A stretch of DNA of 64,000 nucleotides from Megamerina dolium (lineage: Eukaryota; Arthropoda; Insecta; Diptera; Megamerinidae). The notes below the pieces were generated by a model. It did not search any database and was not told the origin of the DNA. It worked only from the letters and a program-made list of their open reading frames with translations. Below, piece after piece: positions 54,737 to 64,000 of the stretch. The stretch's first letter is position 1. Each line of letters opens with the position of its first letter. The DNA lies in the NCBI GenBank assembly GCA_963854835.1, contig OY978529.1, positions 8,434,501-8,498,500 on the forward strand, read 5' to 3'. The translations under genes and the position numbers were made by a program.

Positions 54737-55345
54737 ACAATGTAATCGGTATCAAGGCGCGAGCATTCAGTGCAGCATTCGCTGAAATGGAACGAGAGTC
54801 ACGTCGAAGTGTATGCAATCAAAGAGTCCCGGCGTCTTGGACAACACGTCACTGTTGACAATTACACTTTCGAGGTGGTGAAGGACTTCGTCTATCTTGG
54901 AATCAGCATCAACAACTGTAATGACGTCAGCCTGGAGATGATGCGTAGGATAACAGATATTACTTTGGGCTGAGTAAGCAATTGAGTAATCGAGCCCACT
55001 CTCGTAGATCGGAAATCACACTCTACAAGAGTGTCCAGGCGCAGAAGCTTGGACAATTTCCACCACGGATGAGAGGATGCTTGGAGTTTTCGAGAGGAAA
55101 GTTCTGCGCAGGATCTTCGGACCTATTTGCGTTGGTGGCGAGCGGCTGCGCTGGCTGGGTCATGTCGAGCGAATGGAAGCGAAGAGGGTATTTAATTCGG
55201 CACCCGCTGGAGAACGCAGAAGAAGAGGAAGACCAAGCCTCCGTTGGAAGGACCAAGTATTGGGTAACCTCGCGGCGCTTGGAATATCCAATTGGCGCCA
55301 CATTACATGTTCGGCCTAAATCGATCATCAGTTGTTATGACCACA
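54737..55345 (+). pseudogene. RTE-like LINE, heavily decayed copy
   Basis: Begins near the YADD downstream region (ARAFSAAFAEMERESRR-like), with fragments KESRRLGQHVTVDNYTFEVV, SLEMMRRIT, then after gaps MLGVFERKVLRRIFGPICVG and RLRWLGHVERMEAKRVFNSA, RGRPSLRWKDQVLGNLAALG. Several internal deletions (for example between the PICVGGE and RLRWLG segments). More diverged than the other three copies, so older. Confidence 0.85.
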
Positions 55346-55974
55346 TAGGAAGAAGAAATATCTGTGTTTGATTTGCTTGAGCTTCGTTCGTTTGTTTATA
55401 GCCATGCCGGCCACACGAATACTAAAACATTTGCATTAGTGTTTGTGTGTCAAAGGGAGTACGTGAACATGTACAACGGTCTTGCTTCATCAAAAGTTAA
55501 ACAGCAACTAAGAAGCGAAATCATAACATCGTGCTTACACATCATTATCGTTGGTGTAAAAACACGAAGACAAACTGCATATTGTGCAACTCTTGGCCGG
55601 CTAGGTAATAAAACATGACGACACTTGTAAAAATTTTGTAAATTCACTCAAAGCTATCACTCAGAATATTCAATTTCAAATTTCAAATAGCAAGACGAAT
55701 ATGAGTAACCAAAACAAATGACGCACAAAAGAGTCAGTGATGCCAACCAAAAATAAAAATCCCCGAGATAACTAATTTGGCTTCAGATATCACTTCGGAA
55801 ACACTCACACACAATTTAGCTCTGAGCTACTTAACGCTGAATTTATAAATTTAACCTTGGATATTCTGCAAGGGCGTTTAAACGGCGATCATCGAGCAGG
55901 TCCTCAATGATTTGCACTTAATTTAATCACTATTATTAAATTTCTGCCGTGCTATATGTATGCATTGCATATGT
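55346..55974. other. No gene recognised
   Basis: No supported coding, repeat or RNA feature. Confidence 0.5.
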
Positions 55975-56275
55975 GGATGCCGTAGCTTAGTGGTTAGTAT
56001 GTAGGCCTCCTGGTCCTGGGTTCAATCTCCGGGCTGAAGTACAACTTTAATATCGAATAGATTTTTCTTTCGAACGCTACCCACCTTTCGGCAAGCAATT
56101 GGCAATTCTTCCGACAGTAGCAATTTGCCATGAAAAAGTTTCTAAAAGAGCTCTGTGACAATGCTCTGAAAAAGTGATGTCACAAGGGTTCTGCCGTTTG
56201 GAACCAGCTAATATAAGTAGGTACCATCTAATAAAGCTCTTCGGGGCCTATAAGTGCCATTTCAATTAAATATAT
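55975..56275 (+). repeat. tRNA-headed SINE, copy 8
   Basis: Head GGATGCCGTAGCTTAGTGG and B box GGGTTCAATCTCC, body TTTTTCTTTCGAACGCTACC, GGCAAGCAATTGGCAATTC, AAAAAGTGATGTCACAAG; a deletion of about 50 bp near the 3' part and a shortened 3' end (AAGTGCCATTTCAATTAAA). Confidence 0.9.
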
Positions 56276-56483
56276 TAAATATTATTCAATAGTGATGACA
56301 AAATTTCGATAGAATTTAACTAATTGTGAACGTCTGTTGCATTTGTCATCATTGCTAATTATGTATATGCTTCAAATAATATACAACTATAAATCGAATA
56401 TGAAAACATTCCATGTGCGTGTGAAGTACCCCAGAAACCAAACTACATGACTCAAAAATAATGATAATTTTGTATGTCGTTAT

Positions 56484-56730
56484 TAGGGCTGTGCGATTAA
56501 TTAATGCTTAATGAATTATTCGATTAATCAGAATTTTGATTAATCAAAATATGTTTCATTTACATTTTTTCTATTTTTGAAATTTTCTTTGGGAATAACC
56601 ATTTAAAACGCATTCTCATATTCGTAGCTACTTGTCTGCTTTGTATTGAAAATTCAAATAATATCATATTTGATTTAGAATATTTTGATTAATCAACCTT
56701 TTTAAACAAACTATTAATCGCACAGCCCTA
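56484..56730. mobile_element. hAT-like MITE
   Basis: 247 bp with ends TAGGGCTGTGCGATTAAT and inverse ATTAATCGCACAGCCCTA. The 8-bp flanks GTCGTTAT and GTTTTAAT match at 5 positions, compatible with a decayed 8-bp target duplication as in hAT elements. No coding capacity. Confidence 0.75.
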
Positions 56731-56959
56731 GTTTTAATGCTTTTCAGCAAATGTTCACATTATATTTATATTTTTGAATGTTATTTAACCAAAGTTCGAC
56801 ATATTTGACTATAAAATTAATAATATTTGAATTATCCGAACAAAATATTTGAACTATTTATAACAAGTTCTCCAAAACTCAGTAGGCAAGTAATAATAAA
56901 TATCCGAACAGACAGAGACTTGGCTAAATAGATTCGAATGGTAAATGTGATTAATAATA

Positions 56960-57491
56960 CAAGGTGTGACAAATATGTATTAAGACTCGAACCATATCTC
57001 AGCAACCAAGCGCGCCATCTATGTGTGAGCACATGAGTTTTGAAGCTTCAACCTTCCTCTACTAACTTTCATGGCATTTGGTTGACATTTAATGTTTATT
57101 GACATTCATTTTACAAAACACGTGTTCGTTTGATGTTGAAATTTTAACATGAAATTTAAAACACAGCACTCATTGTTCGTCAATTTTTGGCTCGGAATCA
57201 GGTCTGATTTGGAACCGTGCGACTTCTTGTTGTTCCCAAAACTGAAATTGAAGTTGAAAGGATGCTTTTTTGATGACATTCAGACCATGCAACGGGCTTC
57301 GATGAGGGCACTGGAGGCAATTCCGAAAAATGAGCTGGAACACGCGTTTGAATCACTATTAAATCGATGTAACAACAAGTGTATTGAATCAGGAGGAGAA
57401 TATTTCGAATAAATATACCGAAAAATTAGCAGATATCGCGTTTTAATTGTGTTTTCTAGAGTCAGTCTTAATACATAATTGTCGCACCGTG
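56960..57491 (+). mobile_element. Mariner (DD34D type), internally deleted, copy B
   Basis: Shares both ends and the 5' UTR with copy A (9374-10335) and is flanked by TA (56958-56959 and 57492-57493). It keeps the region around the third catalytic Asp and the C-terminus: FWLGIRSDLEPCDFLLFPKL, CFFDDIQTMQRASMRALEAI, CIESGGEYFE. The first two catalytic residues are deleted, so copies A and B are complementary deletions of one family. Confidence 0.85.
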
Positions 57492-57584
57492 TATGTACAC
57501 TTTTTCGTATATGTCGCCTCTCATTTCGGGCGTTACAAATGGAGACTCAAATAATACACCTTACTCTTTGAGATGTATACTCAC

Positions 57585-58401
57585 CCCTCATACGCTCCTG
57601 TGAATCTTGATTGGCACGTTCCTCACGTATTTTCTGTTCTCTATCTTTGCGTTCCTCCTCTGACCATAAGCAATGAACTGCGCCATCACGATGCACACAC
57701 ATATTTTCAATGGATTCGGGTATTTCCAAATCATTGAAAATATGGCGGCTATCAGCCGCAGACACTTTACGGTAAAGCAGCATAAATTGATAGATCAAAG
57801 CCCACGCTTGTTCCTCAGATAATGGCGATTTGAAGGAATCTAAAATGTTCTTTAGCGTAACACAACTGCTGGGATGTGTGCAGAGAACAATATGCGGTGG
57901 CGGTAGTCGTGTAGCGCCATCTGCATTTATGGTAGCAACGGTAGTTGTGTCTGCAGCAGTTTTTGATGCTTCACTGCGATCAGATTGTGGAATAATACCA
58001 TCGCCATTGTATGTACTGTCAGGTGATGTGGACAGAAAACCTTCTTCGCTGTCTGATGTAACCGTGCACGAATGATATGGTTCACTATTGACCGTTACTG
58101 TTACTGCAGCTGATTTCTTATTCTTGTTCTCCACATCATTAGCATTATTGTTGTTATAAACGCATCCTTCTACTTTCTTCTGAGGTATGGCCTTTGATGA
58201 TTTAGCAGTCGCCTGGACGCAATTTTTCACGGAATAGTTACCTTCACGATTGACATCCACACGCACTTCAATGATATCTCCATCACCACCTCTATGATCT
58301 GGCCTTTGCGAAGCAGCAGCAGCAGCAGCAGCAGCAGTAATATCGTTGCTGATCAAAGCGTGTTCCTGCTCGATCATTACGTTGTTTCTAATTACATTCA
58401 C
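57585..58401 (-). CDS. spir: Spire-like KIND domain protein, first coding exon
   Basis: 817 nt give 272 codons plus one base, then the splice donor GTGAGTAT at 57584 downward (phase 1). An in-frame TGA lies immediately upstream of the first ATG, fixing the coding start; a second Met is at residue 9. Residues 1-165 are low complexity (poly-Ala 23-30, Asn-rich 83-87, Ser/Thr-rich). From residue about 171 comes a KIND domain start: HIVLCTHPSSCVTLKNILDS then EEQAWALIYQFMLL, and DGAVHCLWSEEE near 239-250. Spire proteins nucleate actin filaments, with an N-terminal KIND domain that binds formin (Cappuccino in flies), WH2 repeats, a Spir box and a FYVE-like domain. Only the KIND start is here. Other KIND proteins exist, but N-terminal position and wording favour Spire. 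No further exon was recognised to the left. Confidence 0.8.
58313..58337 (-). repeat. (CAG)n encoding poly-alanine
   Basis: Perfect trinucleotide run inside the spir-like exon, read on the minus strand as GCT codons for Ala 23-30. Length is likely to vary between individuals. Confidence 0.9.
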
Positions 58402-60690
58402 AGTTTGTCAAATTTAAATTCTTGTAGCTGATTTTATAATTTTTGCAGACCATTCGAAATATTCACACAAACGCGTCGAAACATTTACATATACAGTTAC
58501 ATATATAGAAATTTTTGCTACGATATTCCTTATATTATTGGTTGCTGATTTACAAATAGAATTTTTCACAATTATTAATTTCGGCCTTACATACACTGAT
58601 GAACAACACATGAAACATGGAACAATTTTATTTAACACAACAATTCTATAAAATTATTCAATTGAATTTTCATCACTTTGTTGCTTGTTTTATTTCTTCT
58701 TTTCTCTTCACATGGAATACAGTGACACCACACCATATCGTTGTGCCGTTAGAATGCAAAATACACATACAATACTGAAATATATGTGATATAATAAGGC
58801 AATTACAATTATACCATTATAGAAGGCACAGTGAAACAAAATGAATAAATAGAAAAACCAATTTTTTCTGAACCACTATTAAACAGAATGCACAACTATG
58901 ACTTGTATAACCTAATAATATTAGGTACGGCAATTAAAACTTGCATCCATACTTAATAAATTTTGAATTTAACTGCTTTTTTGCGATTCTGAAACACTGT
59001 AGAAGTATGTAATTATTTTTTTTTTTCTTTATTTTGTAAAGCACCCCTATTGTTTTGAGAATATTATTTTATTAATACCATTATAGGCTTAAGGTATATA
59101 GTTCCAATAGTTAATATTCAATGCTTACAAAGTTCCAATCAACCGGTTTCGGTCATAATAAATTTAATGGTTTTTAAGATAGATAAGCTGATAATTTTTT
59201 ACACCAAGAACACATTCTTTCTTATTGGTTCTCATCGTATTGAAACAGACGATACTATTAAACAAAGTACTTAAAGAATATTTGTTAAAATACACACCAC
59301 TTCATTCCTTATTAGCATTAGCATATCTTCATTTATAATTTTTATCAATTTTAGAGAATACACACAAGACAGATAATTTCATATCATAAGCAAGACATTT
59401 CTATATATATTTTTATCAGATATTAGCACAAAGTTTAAAGCAAACAAATAGGAAAAACAATGAAAAACAAATGTGGTGATTTAAACGCATATACTGAACA
59501 AATCAAAAAGGTGCAATCGTGACCGTAACTACACATATTGATTTTTCTTTCTTTCACATTTTCTCAAGGATCCTAAATGTTGTTTTTGTTGTTACTTCGG
59601 TCGTCCTTAACCGCTAGTCTTGATGCTCTTGATATATGTGTGTGTTGACTTTTTTTTCGGTAAAAATTCCATTCCAAATTTTACACAAGAAGGTTAACTA
59701 ATGCATTTCAAATTATTTTTATTATTTGCAATATCGCGTATTCCCATTGTATCCTTCGACGTACCCCTGAAGTATAGAAGTATAGGGGGTGCGCATATAT
59801 TATTGATAACCTTGACGTCACTTCCTACTATAAACGAAACATAAATCTATTGCACTTTTACACAATATTCTTGATCAACCGCACATATTAAATTTATGCT
59901 ATTCATCACACATAAACTACAATTTTCAACTCGTTGCGGCAGTCGTTACTTTTTTATTTTTTTTTTTTTCAATTTTTGAAATACTAACGTATTTCTGTTT
60001 TCTCATTTTGCCGAGATGCTACTAATTTGCTTACATACATTATTTGAATGATTCACTCACACGAAATTGCTATTTTCTGAACTAATTTCATGGAATTTCA
60101 TATACTATAGAATCGAAGAACTTTTATCCGCCTCGTAACTTATAAACGTACTCAACTCAACATTCGTCGTATATCTACTGAATGTTAAGCGACCGTTTGG
60201 GTTTGTAATTTCCCACACTCTTTATTCAACACAAGAATTTTGCTTCACTGTCAATGCAATATAAACAGAAGAGAAAAAAAATGAGAGAGCATGTGTTACA
60301 AAGAGAATGAAGAAATTACCAAACTTAACGATACCCACTCAGTTACTCTCTAATAAACAGATGTTTCAACGAAGAAAAACAAGAATCGGAGGAAGCACAA
60401 AAAAAAACATCTAATAAACAAAAGCGGTCTTTTAATTTTTGTTTTGATTATGTTGATTCGTTGACTTTGTTGGAAAGTTGCCGCAGATGGTATGAATACT
60501 TATCATGCACTATGGTCCAAAAAGCCGTTTTGTTGGACAAAAATAATTTCAAATTTTCAATTTTGTATCGGCATTTTTTTTTTGCTCTCCTGTAAATTAT
60601 ACTTTATAACATAGAGAACGGCACTTGACTTTTGTAAAAACAGTACCTTAGAATTCAATCATAGTACAATACAATCAGCTGTCAAAGTCG
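58402..60690 (-). promoter_or_regulatory. Transposon-poor upstream region of the spir-like exon
   Basis: 2.3 kb, AT-rich, in which I recognise no transposon, in contrast to everything left of 57.5 kb. It is the expected place for the 5' UTR, an upstream non-coding exon and promoter of the minus-strand gene. No specific TATA box, initiator or splice acceptor can be called with confidence. Confidence 0.35.
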
Positions 60691-60695
60691 ATTTA

Positions 60696-61020
60696 TAAAG
60701 AGTGGTCCAATAGGAGGTACTTTTTCCAATAACGATTCTCAGACATTTCACCCCTAACAACTGTCATGTTCATATGACATTTGTGTTCATTATTCATTGA
60801 CATTTCACCATGAAAAGACTTACGCCAGAACCTTTACAAATGGTGGAAATTTATTTCCAAAATCAGTGTTCAGTGAGAAATGCTTTTCGTGCTCTTCGAC
60901 CACTTTATGGTGTTCATATTGTGTTGTTGTGTGTTTATGGTATTCATCGATTCCTGCATTAGAAGCGAACATAACGCGCCTAATTAACGAAATATCGTCC
61001 GAAATCGAACTTACTTCTTA
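60696..61020 (+). pseudogene. DD41D mariner-like element, two ends joined
   Basis: 5' part with AGAGTGGTCCAATAGGAGGT, then the start MKRLTPEPLQMVEIYFQNQC-like codons and SVRNAFRALRPLYGVH (N-terminal DNA-binding region), followed directly by PALEANITRLINEISSEIEL, which matches the near C-terminal part of this family. The whole catalytic region is deleted. A frameshift separates the pieces. Confidence 0.65.
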
Positions 61021-61255
61021 AATACAAATTTTGATTATTACATTTATTTTAATGCTTATTTTTTCGCTCATTTTCCTCTTAGTGGCATAAATCTTGAAAA
61101 TTATTTGTCTAAAATTTACTAACGAAACATATTTTTCACCAATATCACGAAAATGCTCCTTTAAAAAATAAAATAAATGGCATTTTCTTTTTCAGCGACG
61201 CAAAATTAGTTCAGTTCAATTTTTTTTTTTTTCAAGTACTATTACGTTTATAATT

Positions 61256-61500
61256 TGTGAACGTTTAATTCTATTCGAATCAATCACCAGATTCTGTTAG
61301 TAATAATTGCAACACTTATGATGATGTTATGTTGCCTCTATCACTTTCGGAATTGAATTCTTTTATTTGTCAACTAACTAGCCCTATTTATACTCTGGGG
61401 CAAAATTTTAGAATCTTCTTTTATCGTAATCGAGTTTTTTCTCTTTCTCTCTCGTCGACTTGTTCTAGTTATCGCCTATTCCTTTTTGTTGACATTCACA
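61256..61500 (+). mobile_element. LTR copy of the 19265 family, 3' truncated
   Basis: Begins TGTGAACGTTTAATTCT like the solo LTR at 19265, shares CAGATTCTGTTAGTAATAAT, TTTATACTCTGGGGCAA and TAGTTATCGCCTATTCC, and ends at TTGTTGACATTCACA, about 40 bp short of the full LTR, where a SINE fragment begins. No target duplication. Confidence 0.75.
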
Positions 61501-61509
61501 TCACAGTGT

Positions 61510-61672
61510 TCTTTTAGAAACTTTTCCATGGCAAATTTTACTGCCGACAGTTAAATTCCGTTCGAAAGAAAATTCTTTTCGATATCAAATTTGTTATGCG
61601 TCAACCGGGGATTCAACCCACAACCTACAGATCAGAAGATCAACACGCTAACCACGGAGCTACGGCACCCAC
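61510..61672 (-). repeat. tRNA-headed SINE, copy 9 (head and proximal body)
   Basis: Minus orientation: A box (inverse of CCGTGGTTAGCGTG context), B box GGTTGAATCCCC on the minus strand, then TTTCGAACGG and GCCATGGAAAAG words. The distal body and tail are missing; the truncation abuts the LTR copy at 61500. Confidence 0.9.
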
Positions 61673-61679
61673 GACAATT

Positions 61680-62481
61680 ATAGTTAATAACTATTCCGTA
61701 TACGTTGGTTAACTACATTTGTAGTTAAATGGAATAGTTAGTTAACGACAAATATAGCTAATGCTAACGATGAAAAATAGGTGGTGATTAGAGCTTTGCG
61801 ACAATTATCGTTATGCTTCTCTGTGATTTGAATTTTTAAATAAATTATAAAAGATGGTTTTCGAATATATTGGCAGCTAAATTCTTACACCATTGTTAGA
61901 AAGGCCAAATCGTAGGTATATGTGGACAAATCAAAGTTTCCAACCTAATTGATGAATTAAAGTGTAAACTGCGTGAAGCGAGAATCATAGTCATAGAGTG
62001 CGATTTATGTACACATGTATCATCACGAGGGGAGTGTTGCAGATCCGATTGTCGAGTGGCAAAAGCATTACCTGTCTCTGGTGATTGCAGCTTGGTGACG
62101 TCAACCTTTCTCTGAGTAAATTGACTTGCGATGAGTTCAGCAAGGATTGCGCTAGCCCAACCCAGTTGAGGCAGTTAGATACGTTACCTTGCGAAAACAC
62201 CACCAGACCGTGAGGTATGGTATGAAGTATCCCTATTTCAAATTAAGAACCTGGTACAGTTGCCGATGTATTCCTCAACTGCGAATTGAATATCATGAAT
62301 AATGTCCAACACTCTAGAGAAACTTGCAATAATCTGAACAAGCCAATAAGAAAGAAAGAGGACGGATTCGATAACGATAAAAGATTTTAGTGTTAACGCA
62401 TGGTATAAATATGCCAAATTTGTTGAGGAATGGTAAATTCAATTTCGAGTTTCGAACAACAAACATTGATAGATACGAGGC
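61680..62481. other. No gene recognised; imperfect inverted repeats
   Basis: 61680-61770 is rich in TAGTTAACTA-type inverted words (for example AACTACATTTGTAGTT at 61711-61726). The rest shows nothing supported. Confidence 0.45.
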
Positions 62482-63549
62482 CGGATTGATAATGAAGCTA
62501 CCTAAGTATGAATAAAACATTTTTTTTTCCAAAAACCATTTATTTCTCCACATAGTCTCCTTTTACTTCGACACACGTAGTAAGACGATATTCCAACTTT
62601 TTTATACCATCTGAATAATACGATTTCGGGAATCCCTCAAAATACGCGTTAGTTTCGGTAATCACTTCTTCGTTTGAGCTGAATCTTTTTCATGCGAGCC
62701 ATTTTTCCAAGTTTGGAAACAGGAAAAAGTCACTAGAAGCTAAATCTGGACTATAAGGTGGATGATCAACCAATTCGAAGTGTATTTCACGTAATTCTAG
62801 CATCGTATCTAATGCTGTGTGAACCGGTGCGTTGTGTTGAAGAAAGAGCACTTTTTTCTTCTTTAAATGTGGTCGTTTTTTCAGAGTACATCCCAAAATA
62901 CAGTGGCCATAACCTTGCCAGCCGATTTCACTGCCTTCGCCTTCTTCGGAGCACTTCCACCAGCTTCCACCCATTGTTTCGATTGATTTTTGGTTTCAGG
63001 TGTGTAGTGGTGGACCCACGTTTCATCAACAGTTATTAATCGACTCCAAAAATCAACAGGATTACGCTTTATCATGTCCAAACATCGCTGTGAAGTGGTC
63101 TCTTGAACTCGTTATTGTTCGACACTGAGCAAACGCGGCACCCATCTTGCCGATAGCTGTTTCATATGCAAATGTTCATGCAAAATGTTGAACACACGTT
63201 CACATGAACATCATTCATAACGATATCGAGGATTTTCTTGATATTTTCTTCAGTAACCACCTCTTTTGGCCTTCCTGTTGATGGTATTGTTGCAGTGCTT
63301 GTTCGGCCGCGTTTAAATTCAGCAATCCAATATTTTACCATGTAATCTGACGGAGCAGACTCACCGTAATGTTTATCGAGCTTTTCTTTTGTCTCTTTCG
63401 CCGTTTCCCCTTTCAAATAATAGCGACTACAACAAATAAACTAATCGATGAATTTAACAGCTGACGTTTGACAGATCTCAGTTTCAAAAAAAAAAGTTTT
63501 TGTATGTGTGCTGGCTTTTTCGTACTTAGGTAGCTTCTTTATCAATCCG
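62482..63549 (-). mobile_element. Mariner, decayed, minus orientation
   Basis: Tips CGGATTGATAATGAAGCTAC (62482) and, inverted, CGGATTGATAAAGAAGCTAC (ending 63549). The right flank is TA; the left flank is GC where TA is expected, so the left target site has mutated. About 1.07 kb, with internal deletions compared with the usual 1.3 kb. Confidence 0.85.
62690..63416 (-). pseudogene. Mariner (DD34D) transposase, decayed
   Basis: Reading from 63416 downward: MKGETAKETKEKLDKHYGES, SDYMVKYWIAEFKRGRTSTA, GRPKEVVTEENIKKILDIVM, then stops and frameshifts. RLITVDETWVHHYTPETKNQ holds the first catalytic Asp, and KKAKAVKSAGKVMATVFWD follows. A deletion joins to KKRPHLKKKKVLFLQHNAPV, where the second catalytic Asp is replaced by His, and PPYSPDLASSDFFLFPNLEK holds the third Asp. 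Inactive. Confidence 0.85.
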
Positions 63550-63654
63550 TAATAGCAGAGTTGCAATTTAAATTTGAAGTCCATTGAAAAGTGATTATAA
63601 ATACAAGTATTGATTAAATAAATTTAATATATTGCAGTTGGAACAAAATAAGTA

Positions 63655-64000
63655 CAGTCAACACCCGGTCTAACAAATACTCAGTTTAACGAATTCGGGA
63701 TATAACGAATGAGCTAAATTTTTACATTTTTTATATTGACTACCTCATATAACGAACATGTTCCATTTTTTTATACTATACACACATAGTCACCCAAATG
63801 AAGAAGATCTCGTAAAACAGACTGAATATGCAATTCGGCTTGTAAAATTGCATTATAGGAACAGTCTTCTTTCCAAAATTGTGACATCTGCTCCAGATAA
63901 CGTCGTACATTTTTTAAAAAACGTAAATCTTTACAATGCATCATGTATGATTGGTCTTGCATGGAATAAAGTAACGACAGATGCTTTAAAAAATTAAAAT
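63655..64000 (+). mobile_element. pogo/Tigger-like element, left end, running off the window
   Basis: Tip CAGTCAACACCCGGTCTAAC after a TA (63653-63654), with further TTTAACGAATT and ATATAACGAA words typical of pogo/Tigger ends. From 63785 it encodes PNEEDLVKQTEYAIRLVKLH and NASCMIGLAWNKVTTDALKN, resembling the C-terminal part of a pogo/jerky-type transposase. The tip lies too close to C-terminal coding for an intact element, so the N-terminal and catalytic parts are deleted, or continue oddly beyond the window. Confidence 0.65.

Noticed and set aside
58414..58638. A 74-codon minus-strand frame upstream of the spir-like exon
   Set aside because: An in-frame stop precedes the spir-like ATG, the frame is AT-driven in composition, and no splice link is visible.
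10939..61672. tRNA genes at the A-box/B-box sites (for example 16018, 50949, 55975)
   Set aside because: The acceptor stems do not close fully, the heads are followed by a shared SINE body, and nine dispersed copies are truncated to different extents. They are SINE heads.
1..64000. CRISPR arrays, bacterial operons, ribosome binding sites
   Set aside because: Repeat patterns, intron signal, SINEs and LINE tails show eukaryotic DNA; no regularly spaced short repeats with unique spacers were seen.

Overview
This 64 kb window is insect DNA, very probably from a higher fly and possibly a tephritid fruit fly (the organism is inferred from transposon content and AT-rich composition, not from a diagnostic gene). 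One host gene is recognisable: on the minus strand, 57585-58401 is a first coding exon encoding the start of a KIND domain, most likely the actin nucleator Spire (spir). It ends in a clean GTGAGT donor. I recognise no further spir exon to its left, so the 57 kb of transposons there is probably one large first intron, or intron plus neighbouring DNA. The 2.3 kb upstream of the exon is almost free of recognisable transposons, as expected for a promoter or 5' UTR region.

The rest is a dense, nested collection of mobile elements. Left part (1-9 kb): a decayed Bel/Pao-like LTR element with a 661-codon gag, no recognisable pol, internal duplications and the start of a 3' LTR. It is followed by a long (TA)n tract holding a Tc1-like transposon. 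Middle (9-32 kb): several mariner relatives, a second intact Tc1-like copy, a solo LTR with target duplication, RTE-like and Jockey LINE fragments, and a pogo/Tigger element that contains an RNase H-bearing LINE, an LTR copy and a full-length mariner. Right-middle (32-46 kb): a Jockey LINE with a long reading frame, a DD37D transposon inside a mariner-derived MITE, a mariner carrying a SINE, two TTAA-flanked MITEs, and a DD41D mariner broken by one of those MITEs and by a third Tc1-like copy. Right (46-64 kb): a second RNase H LINE, the longest RTE-like LINE copy, more SINEs, a hAT-like MITE, the spir exon, and decayed mariner and pogo pieces.

Three things stand out. (1) A Tc1-like DD34E family of about 1.65 kb with four internal/terminal repeat sites per element is present three times, nearly identical, and two copies keep a complete 346-codon transposase. 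(2) A tRNA-headed SINE family is present at least nine times, one copy with a clear 10-bp target duplication. (3) Target-site duplications (TA, ATTT, TTAA, GCAGACAGTC, TTGTTATT, ATCATACATTAAA, GTTTAATAAA) can be read directly and give a relative order of insertions. Apart from the spir exon and the transposon genes, I found no convincing cellular genes, tRNA genes, rRNA genes or CRISPR arrays.
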